Assembly (NCBI RefSeq): GCF_963082655.1
Contig: NC_081554.1
Span: 46,930,826 to 46,994,825 of the forward strand
Length of the DNA: 64,000 bases
Direction of reading: 5' to 3'
Source: Stomoxys calcitrans
Lineage: Eukaryota > Arthropoda > Insecta > Diptera > Muscidae
Shown here one piece after another: positions 1 through 10,524 of the stretch (the first letter of the stretch is position 1; each line of letters starts with the position of its first letter). The notes beneath the pieces were generated by a model. It made no database searches. It saw only the letters and a list, made by a program, of their open reading frames with translations, and was not told the origin of the DNA. Made by a program: the position numbers and the translations under genes.

Positions 1-470
1 CTTTTACTTGTTTTTTTTTTCAATGTTTTCTTCCGGAAAGACGTCTGAATGATTTCTGGACTGTTTGTCTGTAGGCATTTTTGTTCCGGCAGTACTGATA
101 GAATTCTGAACGATGTCTGAACGTCCTGTCGTATGGTTTTTTTTTAATTTTTCCTCCGACAGTTCGGTAGGAATACCAAACGATTTCTGTTGTGCTTGTC
201 TGTAGGCATTTTTTCCCGATAGATCTGAAAGAATTCTGAACCATATCTGATAGTCTTGTCGTACATTATAAGACTTAACATCGGAATTCGGTCAGAAGTC
301 TTAACGACAATTCTAAATTTCCTTCAGAATTTCTCATAAGTTTGGCTCAGAATTCTGTCTGAATTCGTTGCGAAGTGTCGGCACGCATATTTCTTGCCGA
401 AGTCGTGTCAACCGCTCCATATATTTTTCGTTAAGAATTCGGAGAGACATTGGACCCGAATTCGGATGAA
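1..470. repeat. Degenerate ~131-bp tandem repeat, left window edge
   Basis: The segment TTGTCTGTAGGCATTTTT occurs at 65 and again at 196, a spacing of 131 bases, and the flanking GAATTCTGAAC-type phrases recur with it. The copies are diverged and continue as scattered GAATTC-rich phrases to about 470. The very first bases, CTTTTACTTGTTTT, match the terminal motif seen at the end of several dispersed repeats in this window (for example near 5,585 and 17,640), so such an element probably ends here and extends off the left edge. No gene is visible. From 471 to about 1,260 the sequence is AT-rich and I see nothing supportable. Confidence 0.5.
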
Positions 471-1261
471 TTTGCCGAATTTTCATACAGAGTTCTGACT
501 GAACGTTTGGTTCACTGGGTAGTTATTTTAGTTAAATTATATTAACCGTCTAGACTTTAATTCATCAGCGCTGTGAAAGTGTCCCAAATCAAATCCAATG
601 AAATGCCCTTCATGGCATGTTGTTTTTGTATATATTAATAGAGACTATATGTTTATTTATATTTGTTTAGGTGTTGGGTTCTTTTAGTTCCTTTCTAGAA
701 TAATTTAACAAATAGTTAAAAATTTTTTATCCCCATGACACATATGAGCAAAAGTTAACGCTTTATTCACTAAAAAAAGTCTTACAAAACAAAGCATTCT
801 TATGATACTTAACAACATTTGTCATAAACAATAAATCCAAAAGATTAATAAACAATTTTTCAGCCCTTAGATAATAAAATCATCTTATATCACAAATGGT
901 TTACAAATCACGTATATGAGGCTTCTTCGTACTAGGATTTTCTTCGTTAGTCAACAAAAGTTTCTTAGTTTTGTATCAATCCCAGAACTGTTAGACTTGA
1001 TCACATAGTTGAATTTAGCTTAATTTGCCTTGATTTGTTTAAGAAAGTTATCATCGGCAACCCCAATGGTCTTTATCAAGCCTTTTATGAGTACACACAA
1101 TCTGATGCTTCATTATAGGGTCGACAGGTATTTCTTATTTGCCATAGCAGGTTTCGATTTAACATACATAAGTAGTTGCTAAAAACCCTAGCTGAACTTT
1201 CATGGTGGCTTCTAGAGGCTTAAGTTGTAAAATCTGGATTTCTTTTATATATATAAGAGCT

Positions 1262-1583
1262 CCAATCTTTCTTGTGTTCTTCGTTATCACGAAAAGCTTA
1301 GCTGGAAGCTATCGGGCGTCCACAGCTTGCGAATAATGGAATGCTCCATACGGAGTAGCTGCAACTGCAGTCGCGGACAATCAGCGGTTTCGTGTGGAGA
1401 GTCTCAGCGAGAGGCCGAGTGACTCGATAAGACAAGGCGAGTTATTGGCGCATTTAACTAACCAATGGTCATCATGTTCCCGCGGCGATCGGTCGTATGG
1501 ACCCGTAACGAGCCTGCTCGCCTATAAGAGCTTGACGAGAATCGCCACCTCCACATGCAAATTTGGCTACAACAACAAAACGT
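1262..1583 (+). repeat. (CAA)-tailed interspersed repeat, copy 1
   Basis: First of seven copies, whole or partial, in the first 15 kb. Shared phrases are TGGAATGCTCCATACGGAG, a TCGCGGACAATCAGCGG core, CCGCGGCGATCGG, and a 3' end GGCTACAACAACAACA. The CAA-rich tail suggests a retroposon, either a SINE or the 3' end of a non-LTR element. I see no tRNA-type B box, so the class is open. Short reading frames here are not genes. Between 1,584 and 1,844 I see nothing else. Confidence 0.6.
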
Positions 1584-1844
1584 CCAGGGAATGGCGAGGT
1601 ACTCCCAGCTCAGGGATCCCTTTGCGGGAAAACTATGTCCAACCCGTTAACAAGAAAGGTCTTACCTGATAAATAAACTTTCGCGTCATATATACCATCA
1701 CGCATCTTCATCCCCCAGGAAAACAGATGCGTGCCGAAAGTTCGAGAAGAATCAGGTTCCTGACTTTCTCAGTCTAAGGACAATCTGTGTTGCCACACAT
1801 ACAACATACAGCTGCAAAAGCCTTAAGACTGAGTATGGCATTCA

Positions 1845-2206
1845 ATGCCCCAGCCCCGCACGGGATAGCTGTGAGCACCACACAGGCTGGAACATTGAGG
1901 TCCGATTTGTGTGGTGTTCATTGCTGTCACGAGAAGCTTAGTGTCCACAGGTTGCGAATAGTGGAATGCTCCATACGGAGTAGCTGCAACGGCAGTCGCG
2001 GACAATCAGCAGTATCGAGGGTCTCAGTGAGAAGTCGGCGGCACCGGCTCTTGCACAAATAAAGCGAAATATTGGCGCCTTTAAATAACCAATGGCCACC
2101 GTGTTCCCGCGGCGATTGGTCCTCAGGACCGGAACGAGCGAGCTCACCTACAGGATCTTGACGAGTATTGCAACCTTCACATGCCATATGGCTACAACAA
2201 CAACAA
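1845..2206 (+). repeat. (CAA)-tailed interspersed repeat, copy 2
   Basis: A longer copy, starting near CCGCACGGGATAGCTGTGAG and ending in GGCTACAACAACAACAACC. It shares the TGGAATGCTCCATACGGAG and CCGCGGCGATTGG phrases with the other copies, in the same orientation as copy 1. The tail is the cleanest (CAA)n in the family. The overlapping short frames on both strands are by-products. Confidence 0.65.
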
Positions 2207-2334
2207 CCCCTTGCCAAGCGTTTAGCTCCGTCGCAGTACGCTGTACATTCTCGATAATGTTGCGGAGTGTACCGTTGTCCAGAGCCCACATTCAGTCTCC
2301 TTTTGAACCTTTCCCTGATATTCCTACTTCAACT

Positions 2335-3285
2335 TAGTCTCTGGTCAAAAATCACTCTTGGGTACTTGGGCTACTTGAGAGAGCTGCAGCTTCGCCCCAT
2401 TCCGTGCCAAAAGTGCAATCCATATGCCCAAAGACAATATATTAGGTTAGGTAAGAGTGGCAGTTCTTTTCGGACTCACAATTTTAAGACCATTGTGATA
2501 CCACAGTAGCGACAGACCAAGGCCTCTCTTGGGAATGCACCCGCCGACCTCCGCTTTGGCAATCCAAGCACGCTACCAACTCGGCTCTTAATATGATTAT
2601 AGGTATAAAAACTTAAAATGCTTATATCTCCTAAACTTTGAATGAAATCGTCAGAAATGTTTTTTTTTAAGCCAGCTTAGTCAAAAATCGCACTTAGGTG
2701 CTTGGGCTACTTGAGAGAGCTGCAGCTTCGGCCAATCCAGTACCAAAAGTGCAAACCATATGCCCATAGACAACATGTTAGGTTAGGTAAGAGTGGCAGT
2801 CCTTTTTGGACTCACAATTTTAAGACCATTGTGATGCAACAGTAGTAACAGACCAATGCCTCTCTTGTGAATCGAACCTACGACCTCCGCTTTGGCAATC
2901 CAAGCACGCTACCAACTCGGCTCTTAATATGATTATAGGTATAAAAACTTAAAATGCTTATATCTCTTTAACTTTGAATGAAATCATGAGAAATGTTTTT
3001 TTTAAAGCCAGCTTAGTCAAAAATCGCACTTAGGTGCTTGGGCTACTTGAGAGAGCTGCAGCTTTGGCCAATCCAGTGCCAAAAGTGCAAACCATATTCC
3101 CATAGACAATATGTTAGATTAGGTAAGAGTGGCAGTACTTTTCGAACTCACAATTTTAAGCCCATTGTGCTACCACAGTAGCGACAGACCAAGGCCTCTC
3201 TAAGTCGGCTCTTAATATGATTATAGGTATAAAAACTTAAAATGCCTATATCTCCTCAATTTTAAATGAAATCATGAAAAATGGT
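2335..3285. repeat. 336-bp tandem array, about 2.8 copies
   Basis: The phrase CTACTTGAGAGAGCTGCAG recurs at 2371, 2707 and 3043, exactly 336 bases apart each time. Each unit ends in AT-rich sequence (TATGATTATAGGTATAAAAA, CTTATATCTC) and carries a GTTAGGTAAGAGTGGCAG phrase. On the minus strand each of the first two units contains a tRNA-like block (separate entry). The third unit has lost most of that block by a deletion near 3,200. This could be a tandemly amplified SINE or a young satellite seed. Confidence 0.8.
2863..2925 (-). repeat. tRNA-like (Pol III promoter-like) block in the 336-bp unit
   Basis: On the minus strand the unit reads GAGTTGGTAGCGTGCTTGG, a good A box, followed about 30 bases later by TAGGTTCGATTC, a good B box, spaced as in a tRNA. 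The equivalent block in the preceding unit (about 2,527-2,589) has a damaged B box, and the third unit lacks the block. It is not called a functional tRNA because no clean acceptor stem pairing is seen. It most likely marks a tRNA-derived SINE head. Confidence 0.55.
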
Positions 3286-3289
3286 CCAA

Positions 3290-4440
3290 CGATTACACTA
3301 ATGGTGGCGAGACATCTATTGTATATATACTGTCTAGGATTAGATAGAACTCTCTTTATCTCCCTGGGGTTTATGCTTAAGATCGTGGCCGTAGCCCATT
3401 TAGTTTTAATGTTCAAAGTGCACCTTGGTAAAGATTTTTAAATGTAGAGAAAAATTCGTTTCCTACAATATTGACTACATTGCCACCAGCGAACTCTTCA
3501 ACCTTCAGTCTTTGCTTCTCGAAGTTTATGGGTTATTGGTAATTATGACAAAAACTTATATCTACCTATTGCATCAGATAAAGTATAGTAGCTCAATATG
3601 TATTCAGAATTTTGGTTAAATAACCAAATTGCCGGGGAAAGCCGATTTTAATCTAATTGCAAAATTAAAGGATAAGTTTTTTAACTTTGTTATTTCCACA
3701 AAGTCTAAAAACGGTATTCACAAAACCTTTAACCCCGTTTACACTGCTCATTAAATCAGGATTTAAGTCTCTCGTCAGCTGATTTTATAAAGGGAAAACA
3801 GATGATCGAGGTTTTTTGACAGATTCTTCTTTATAGGACTGTCAAATACACCTATTTTAAGGTTTCAATAAGTTTTTGAATAAGTTTGAGTTTTTAAATT
3901 TGATTGTGGTAGGTGCGAAATTTACCAATTCGATGGAGAATATAGACACACAAACCCCTTAACCCATTTTCAATGACAAAAGTAAGACTTGGATCTGTAT
4001 TTTAATATCCTAACAAAACATAAATCCAGTCTATGACTTTTCATCTATACACAAAAATACTTTAACACATTCGCGACATAATTATTATAAATTTATCTCA
4101 GTATTCAAAATATTTCAGGAATATATTTTATTATGTTTTACAGAAAAATTGTTATTTTTTATTTTATATTATTTATAACTTAAACGAAAAATGTTTATGT
4201 TTCTAAAAAAATTTCGACATATTCGAGACAGCCATTCGAATAAGTCCAAATGTTACTTCTTTTCTAGCACAATAATGTATATAAAAATTAATTGTAATAT
4301 ACAACTTAAAAGCTTATTACGAAAATTCTACACCAAATATTAATTAATTGCTTTGTTTTCAATATTTTTGAAAAAAATATATGTTTGTATGTGATAATTA
4401 AAAATAAATTGAAATAAAAAATAGATACAAAAAAACAGAT
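3290..4440. other. AT-rich stretch without recognised features
   Basis: No convincing coding exon, repeat family or RNA gene was recognised. The few short open frames have no family resemblance. Homopolymer-rich sequence increases towards 4,100-4,440. Confidence 0.5.
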
Positions 4441-4454
4441 ACAAAACAAGAAAT

Positions 4455-5600
4455 TGATTTTTTTATACCCACTACCACCGAAGGATGGGAGTATATTCAT
4501 TTTGTCATTCCGTTTGCAACACATCGAAATATCCATTTCCGATCAGCATAAAAATCTAAGACAATTTAGACATGTCCGTCCGTCTGTCTGTTGAAATCAC
4601 GCTACAGTCTTTAAAAATAGAGATATTGAGCTGAAATTTTGCATAGATTCTTTTTTTGTCCATAAGCAGGTTAAGTTCGAAGATGGGCTATATCGGACTA
4701 TATCTTGATATAGCCCCCATATAGACTGATCTCCCGATTTAGGGTCTTAGGCTTATAAAAGCCACATTTATTATCCGATTTTGCCGAAATTTGGAACAGT
4801 GAGTTGTCTTAGGCCCTTCAATATCCTTTGTCAATTTGGTCCAGATCGGTTCAGATTTGGATATAGCTGCCATATAGATCGATCCTCCGATTTAGGGTCT
4901 TAGGCCCATAAAAGCAACATTTATTATCCGATTTTGCTGAAATTTGGGATAGTGAGTTGTGTTAGGCCCTTGGACATCCTTCGTTAATTTGGCCCAGATC
5001 GGTACAGATTTGGATATAGCTGCCATATAGACCGATCCTCCGATTTAGGGTCTTAGGACCATAAAAACCACATTTACTATCCAATTTTGCTGAAATTTGG
5101 GACAGTGAGTTGTGATCGGGCCTTCGACATCCTTCTTCAATTTGGCCCTAATCGGTTCAAATTTGGATATAGCTGCCATATAGACCGATTTCTCGATTTA
5201 AGATTTTGGGCCCATAAAAGGCGAATTTAATGTCCAATGTCGCTGAAATTTGAGACAGTGCTTTGTGTTAGGCTGGCCTTAATCGCTGCAATGTAGACTG
5301 ATATCTCGAATTAATGTCTTGGCCCCAAAAAAGACGCATTTATAATCCGATTTCACTGAAATTTGACACAGTGACTTACGTTAGGCATTCGACATCCATG
5401 TCGTATATGGTTCAGATCGGTTTATTTTTAGATATAGCTACTGTACTTATTAGTCGGAACATATTTCGATACAACTACTATGGGACATAAGGTATGAAAT
5501 TTTCACCGAATTTTGATGAAAGATGGTTTAAATATATACCCAAGGTGGTGGGTATCCAAAGTTCGGCCCGGCCGAACTTAACGCCTTTTTACTTGTTTTA
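4455..5600 (+). repeat. Dispersed fly repeat with internal tandem core
   Basis: It begins with TATACCCACTACCACCGAAG, continues with CATGTCCGTCCGTCTGTCTG and a GAAATCACGCTACAGTC phrase, and ends with CCCGGCCGAACTTAACGCC and TTTTTACTTGTTTT. This head-and-tail pair is typical of a very common dispersed repeat of calyptrate flies. Related pieces recur at 9,190-9,500, 13,165-13,440, 17,500-17,650, 19,370-19,720 and, inverted, at 30,770-32,175. No protein is encoded. Confidence 0.7.
4690..5320 (+). repeat. 153-bp tandem core inside the dispersed repeat
   Basis: The phrase CATATAGACCGATCCTCCG, with small changes, starts at 4718, 4871, 5024 and 5177, exactly 153 bases apart. Each unit carries GATTTAGGGTCTTAGG and a GAAATTTGGGACAGTGAG phrase. 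A fifth, more diverged partial unit follows from about 5,290. Confidence 0.85.
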
Positions 5601-5716
5601 CTTAAAATAATATTAAGGAAGGTGGTGGTGGCGCCCGATTAAGCTACACAACGTTCATTTGCAGTTGTGGCCCCGTATAAGCCTGACATCAGTCACCAGT
5701 TGTCCGGGATTCTACT

Positions 5717-6173
5717 ACTTAATCCCGGCACGGGATAACTATAAGCATCACACAGGCTGGAACTTTGAACTTCAATCTGTGTGGTGTTCTTCGTTATCAC
5801 GAGTAGCTTAGCTGGAAGCTACCGGGCGCGACAGGTTGCGGATAGTGGAATGATCCATACGGAGTAGTTGAAACTGCAGTCGCGGACAATCAACGGTATC
5901 GAGAGGAGAGACTAAGTGAGAGGCCGGGTGGCACCGACTTTTGCGGCCGGTTGGCACCGACTCTTGCGGCCGGTTGGCACCGACTCTTGCTTAAATACTG
6001 AGTGCATATAATGCTCGATACGTCAAGGCGAGTTATTGGCGCCTTTAAATAACCAATGGCCATCTTGTTCTCGCGGCGATCGATCGTATAGACCGGAACG
6101 AGCTTGCTCTCCTATAAGAGCTTGTCGAGGATCGCCACCTTCACATGATCATATGGCTACAACAACAACAACT
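5717..6173 (+). repeat. (CAA)-tailed interspersed repeat, copy 3
   Basis: The start CCCGGCACGGGATAACTAT, the core TCGCGGACAATCAACGG, the CGCGGCGATCGATCG phrase and the tail GGCTACAACAACAACAAC match the other copies. This copy is expanded by a 23-bp triplication, listed separately, and directly abuts a minus-strand SINE fragment at 6,174. Confidence 0.65.
5922..5990 (+). repeat. 23-bp unit repeated three times
   Basis: Three consecutive 23-base units built on GGCCGGTTGGCACCGACTC. The first differs by two bases and the last two are identical. It is a local expansion within the (CAA)-tailed repeat. Confidence 0.9.
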
Positions 6174-6292
6174 AAGGAACAGGGGATACTTCTCTCTTAT
6201 CAATGAGTGCAGTACGATTAAATTGTAAGCTCAATGATAATGGCCCTCCTTTTTTATGCCGAATCCGAACAGCGTGCCCCATAGCGACACCA
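6174..6292 (-). mobile_element. SINE 3' fragment (tRNA-derived family)
   Basis: Matches the tail part of the SINE copies at 24,762 and 35,435: the CTAAGGAACAGGGG, CAATGAGTGCAGTACGATT and CGAATCCGAACAGCGTG phrases are the reverse complement of that family's 3' half. The tRNA-like head is missing. Confidence 0.6.
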
Positions 6293-6359
6293 CTTATTAG
6301 AGATGTTCTACCATGGCGAGTGCGAGGCACTACTGGATTGACGGAACCTTAGTATTGCC

Positions 6360-7308
6360 ATCTGGAAGATAATGTTACTCGGTTGGATCAAAGATAGAGG
6401 ACAGAGTGGGCCTGGGGGTTTACATTGAGAACCCAGGGACAGAGAGTTTTAGACTGCCTGACCATAATACGGTCCTGCAGGCGGAGATCCGGGCGATCAC
6501 GGAATACGTGAAGTGGTGTGGTGCTAACGGGAGGACGTCGAGTGTGAACATCTTTACCGACAGTAGTCGTAAAGCCCATAAGGGCAATAACAACTAGGAC
6601 TGTAAGATCACAAACAATTTTACAGTGTAAGAAGGAGATTAACGCCTTCTCTGAGGATGGCAAAATCCGCATCGTTTGGATGCCGGGCCATAACGGAGTA
6701 AAGGGAAATGAAAGGGCAGACGATTTGGCGGTGAAGGCCAGAGGACTGCCGTCAATATACATGGTTAACCCGAAGCCTCTCGGGTCGACGCATTCCGAGT
6801 TAAGGGAGTGGGCGACGAATGCGCATGCAACATTGTGGAACAGCGAAACGATTAGTAGGACGGCGAAAATCCTATGGGGGGATCCAGATCGTGAGAAGTC
6901 GAGGCTTTTACTAAAAAGAAGCTAGAAGGAGGTCAGTATAGGTATTGGTATCATAGCGGGAGACATTGGACTACGAGCTCACTTATGTAAAATCGGTGTG
7001 GCAAGTGATAGCTTGTGTAGGACTTACGGGGAATTAGATGGGACGTTGGAGCATTTCCTTTGTCATTGCCCGGCTTTCGCGTCTAACAGATACTGGCACT
7101 TAGGTGGAGACACAATACCAGATATGAACCAACTTAGGGGAGTGGTATTGAAAACAAATAAGGATTTTGCAAGTAGCACGGAATTCCTAACTTAAAATTT
7201 TCTTTTTAGAGGTTACTGTATAGTTGTAGAGCGCACAACAAGTCGGTTACTGGCTTTGGTGTATGTCCATAGTGGCATGGGGCACCCTCTTTTCAACCTA
7301 ACCTAACC
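6360..7308 (+). pseudogene. Decayed non-LTR retrotransposon: RNase H and C-terminal zinc knuckle
   Basis: The reading frame GSKIEDRVGLGVYIENPGTE followed by LQAEIRAITEYVKW is an RNase H domain of a LINE polyprotein. The usual TDGSK start reads SVGSK here (GTT at 6382-6384), so the first catalytic aspartate is lost. The domain continues with WMPGHNGVKGNERADDLAV after stops near 6,595. A C-terminal CRTYGELDGTLEHFLCHCP motif has the C..C-H-C spacing of a LINE zinc knuckle, followed by FASNRYWHLGGDTIPDMNQL and a stop near 7,193. The 3' end is AACCTAACCTAACC at 7295-7308. A 5'-truncated copy with the same end lies at 25,712 on the other strand. Inactive. Confidence 0.8.
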
Positions 7309-7594
7309 GAAAATGCAGTAGGATATCTCACAAATGTGAGTTTTAGTTCTGCCATTAATACAGATTTTTTCTAGCCAAGGATTGCTCCCCCTACGCAGAA
7401 AAAATAAAATCTAAACTTACCTATAAAAAACACTACGTTAACTAACACCCGTTGTGTTTTTAACTGTTGTAATAAACAGTTGTAAACAAAATGTCAAGAA
7501 AAATTTTGAAAAAACAAAAAAAAACATTTTTTGGTTAGAGGGTTAAATGACTTTTCACAATGCCGCCAATGAAAGCTTTTAACGGCGTCTACCA

Positions 7595-7665
7595 AATAAC
7601 CTATCGAAATAAAAATTCAAGTAATCGCTTATCGGTTATAATGTTTATCGAAATCGATTTTTTCA
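7595..7665 (+). promoter_or_regulatory. Possible TATCG-rich promoter-proximal block of Creld
   Basis: Upstream of the Creld start codon, three ATCG-centred motifs lie close together (CTATCGAAAT, CTTATCGGTT, TTTATCGAAATCGATTT). They resemble half-sites of the DRE motif (TATCGATA) common in housekeeping promoters of flies, but no perfect TATCGATA is present. The rest of 7,309-7,794 is AT-rich, without another gene. This is a weak inference. Confidence 0.2.
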
Positions 7666-7794
7666 TTTACTTTTTATAAAGAAATACACGTAAACCTTTG
7701 ATTGAAGGAGATTATCAATTAAAAACCTAAATAACAACACTTTAAGTGACAACACAGCAAGCGAGTGGACAGGCCAAAAGATATCACAAAAGAA

Positions 7795-10524
7795 ATGAGA
7801 AGTCTTCCGCATGTGTTCGCTATTTTCCTATTGTATTTTGCAGCCGTGTGTGCTGATGACCCTTTAAATCCTAAAGAGCAAAAGGAGAAGGCAACAAATC
7901 AGCCACCATGTAAAGCATGTTCCACATTGGTTTCATCTTTCAAACTGGGACTGGAGAATACAAGGTATTTATACATATTCCCAATGAGAATGTATGAGAA
8001 CCTTCAGTAACAAACTCACTTAACTTTGTTTTAAATTTGTAGTCGAGGCAAACATGCCGGTGGTGATGCGGCCTGGGAGGAAGAAAAGCTACGTTCTTAT
8101 AAAACAAGTGAGGTGCGTTTGGTTGAAATCCAGGAAAATCTCTGTCGTGAGGTTCGAAGAGGACAAACTCAATGTCACAATATGGCCAACGATCACGAAC
8201 ATCTGTTAGAGGAATGGTTTACGCATAAACAAAATGAAGAAGAAGATTTGCACAAGTGGCTTTGCATTGAGCAGTTGCAAGTATGTTGTCCGGATGGCCA
8301 CTATGGGGCGGAATGTAAAAAATGCACTGATTGTCGTGGCAATGGCAAATGCAAAGGTGATGGTACACGGAAGGGCAATGGAAAATGCAATTGTGATGCT
8401 GGCTATACTGGGGACGATTGTAATCAATGTGCACTTGGCTTCTATGAAGCATTTCGTGATGACAAGAAACTGCTGTGTTCAACATGCCACAAATCTTGCG
8501 CCAAGGATGAGGGATGCAAGGGTGCCGGACCAAAAGGTAATTTACATATATAAGAGACTTTCGGGGGGAAAAAGGAGGAGGTATAGCCAATAACTTTAGG
8601 ATGCAAATACATCTTTGTCCATGAACATTCCATTGAGGAACATTGGCAAACTTCTATCATATCAATGAGTGCTGTCCGATTCAAGTTTATGCTCAATGAC
8701 AAGGGCCCTGCTTTTTAGAGGCGCAGTACGACGCCTCTTTGGGGAGAAGTTTTTACATGGCATATTACCTCACAAATCTTGCCAATGTTAGAAGGGGAGA
8801 AACACCTCTAAAAAATTTTAATGATCTTCTAGCTGGGATTCGGATCCAGGCGTTCAGAGACATAGGCGGACATGCTAACCTCTGCGCTACGTTGGCCTCT
8901 AACTTTAGGATAAAAGTGCTAAAACAGAACACTACCTGCAAAATTTTAGACAAATCGGTAAATTGCGGGTTCAAGAAGTCAAATTAGGAGATCGGTTTAC
9001 ATGGCAGCTAAATCCAAATCTATAACTCCAGTGGCTCAAGAAGTCAAATCCGGGAATGGGTTCATATATGACCAATATCAGTTTTGATACCCATTCGTGT
9101 CTTACTCGTCATTAATGTTGAAAGTTGAGGTACATAAAATTGCTGAATATTTCAAAATGGTAGTTCCCAACTTTGACTTTCAGTTGTTGTTGTTGTAAGA
9201 ATGGTCCAAATCAGTTCATAACCTGATATAGCCGCCATATTAACCGATATCGAATCTTGGCCTCTTGAGTCTCGATAGGGCGCAATTCTTATTCGAGGTA
9301 TTTTGTTTTGAATTCCAACGACTGCGTCAAGAATGGACCAAAACGGTTCATAGCCCGATATAGCTTTGACTTCCTAAGCCTTTAGAAGGCGCAGTTACCA
9401 CCCGATTTGGCTAAAATGATCTACTATGGTCTTTAACATCCAAAACAAATAAGGCTCGAACCGGTCTAAATCCTGATAAAGCTTCAATCGTATAGCAGTT
9501 GGCATAGCAGAGGCCACTGTAGCGCAGGGGTTAGCATGTCCGCCTACGACACTGAACGCCTGGGTTCGAATCCTGACGAGACTATCAGAAAAAATACTCA
9601 GCGGTGGTTTTCCCCTTCTAATGCTGGCAACATTTGTCAGGTACTATGCCATGTAAAACTTCTTTCCAAAGAGGTGTCGGACTGCGGCACACGGTTCGGA
9701 CTCGGCTATAAAAAGGAGACCCCTTATCGTTGAGCTTTAACTTGAATCGGACTGCACTCATTGCCCCTGTTCCTTAGTGGAATATTCATGGGCCATTTCA
9801 TGCAATTTGCATAGCAGTTTTTATCCATTATTCTTTGTTTGCCTGTAAAGGTTTGGCCAGGCCGACCTTAGAACGCTTTTACCTGTTTTTATTTTTTCCC
9901 TTATTAATATTTGTTGTTTTTCTCTTACAGCTTGTGCAAAATGTAATGAAGGCTGGCGTTGGGATGCTACAAACGGCTGCCAAGATATCAATGAGTGCCT
10001 AGATAAACCAAGAACATGTCGACCCAATCAATTTTGTGTCAACAATGAAGGCTCGCATTCATGCTTAGAATGTGATCGCTCCTGTGAAGGCTGTGATGGT
10101 GATGGCCCCGATATGTGTAAAAAATGCGCTGCTGGCTATTCCCTTAAAGATGGCAAATGTCAAGGTAAGCTATGCTAAAAAAAACACACTAAAGTTCTAC
10201 AAGTATCTTACCAAACCTTTGCAAACTTCCTTTATATTTATTTGACTGTTTATTTGTGCGCATGCTGCTTACTCTACTGCAGATGATTCCAATGAGAAAC
10301 GTGATCAATATGTAAATATTACACGTTTTCTAACATATTTTGGTCTATGCGTGGCCACTTGTGTTATCTTTCAAAGTTCCACACACATTGCTTACATTGT
10401 GGGAGCAGCGGTTGCCATCTACATAGCCGCATCAGAATATTGGCTTAGTTCTGTCCCAGCTGGTGCTAATAAGCCACAAATCGATACAAAACAATTGGAA
10501 GAAATGCTTATGAAATCGTTGTAA
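7795..10524 (+). CDS. Creld: Creld, membrane isoform (4 exons)
   Basis: Cysteine-rich with EGF-like domains protein. CRELD proteins are ER-associated and linked to disulfide folding and ER-mitochondria functions. Exons are 7795-7964, 8043-8536, 9931-10164 and 10283-10524. All borders are GT..AG and phases join to one 379-codon frame plus stop. The start is the ATG at 7795; an upstream in-frame GTG is not a eukaryotic start. Residues 1-20 are a signal peptide ending VCA. A CKAC (CxxC) motif lies at 39-42, with the CRELD N-terminal block including AAWEEEKLRSY. A laminin-type EGF region runs about 138-200, and a calcium-binding EGF starts at DINEC (240-244). Exon 4 adds two hydrophobic segments, roughly 314-333 and 336-355, and ends MLMKSL. 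Intron 2 (1,394 bp) holds two SINEs in opposite orientation. Exon 4 appears to alternate with an exon at 15,947. Confidence 0.9.
8616..8899 (-). mobile_element. tRNA-derived SINE in Creld intron 2 (minus)
   Basis: Reading the minus strand from 8,899: a GGCCAACGTAGCGCAGAGG head with A-box-like GCGCAGAGGTTAGCATG, then a degraded B box (the plus strand GATTCGGATCC differs from the family's GGATTCGAACC). The body matches the copies at 9,512 and 35,435 (CCATGTAAAA, AGAGGCGTCGTACTGCG-type phrases) and ends near the CCTCAATGGAATG phrase. The diverged B box suggests an old insertion. Confidence 0.75.
9190..9500 (+). repeat. Fragment of the dispersed 153-bp-core repeat
   Basis: Contains diverged phrases such as ATATAGCCGCCATATTAACCG and GGTTCATAGCCCGATATAGC, recognisably related to the tandem core at 4,690-5,320. 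It sits inside Creld intron 2, directly before a SINE. The matching terminal motif (CCAGGCCGACCTTAGAACGC and TTTTACCTGTTTT) appears after the SINE at about 9,855-9,890, so the SINE probably inserted into this repeat. Confidence 0.55.
9512..9800 (+). mobile_element. tRNA-derived SINE in Creld intron 2 (plus)
   Basis: It starts GGCCACTGTAGCGCAGGGG, with the A-box region TAGCGCAGGGGTTAGC and a clean B box GGGTTCGAATCC about 40 bases on. The body reads CAGCGGTGGTTTTCCCC, CCATGTAAAACTTC and GGACTCGGCTATAAAAAGG, and ends CCTTAGTGGAATATTCATG. The tRNA-like head with body and tail is diagnostic of a Pol III SINE. The short reading frame across it is not a gene. Confidence 0.85.

Noticed and set aside
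1927..2289. 120-codon minus-strand frame and overlapping plus frames
   Set aside because: They lie within copy 2 of the (CAA)-tailed repeat, and the translations contain only repeat phrases.
6388..6762. 124-codon minus-strand open frame
   Set aside because: It is the antisense of the LINE RNase H region on the plus strand and has no family resemblance of its own.
8219..8590. Frames on the other strand and frame +1 of Creld exon 2
   Set aside because: Shadows of a well-supported exon; the cysteine-rich composition comes from the EGF codons.
9512..9585. A genuine tRNA gene at the head of the SINE
   Set aside because: A and B boxes are good, but the same sequence heads several longer repeat copies and acceptor-stem pairing is poor, so it is a SINE head.
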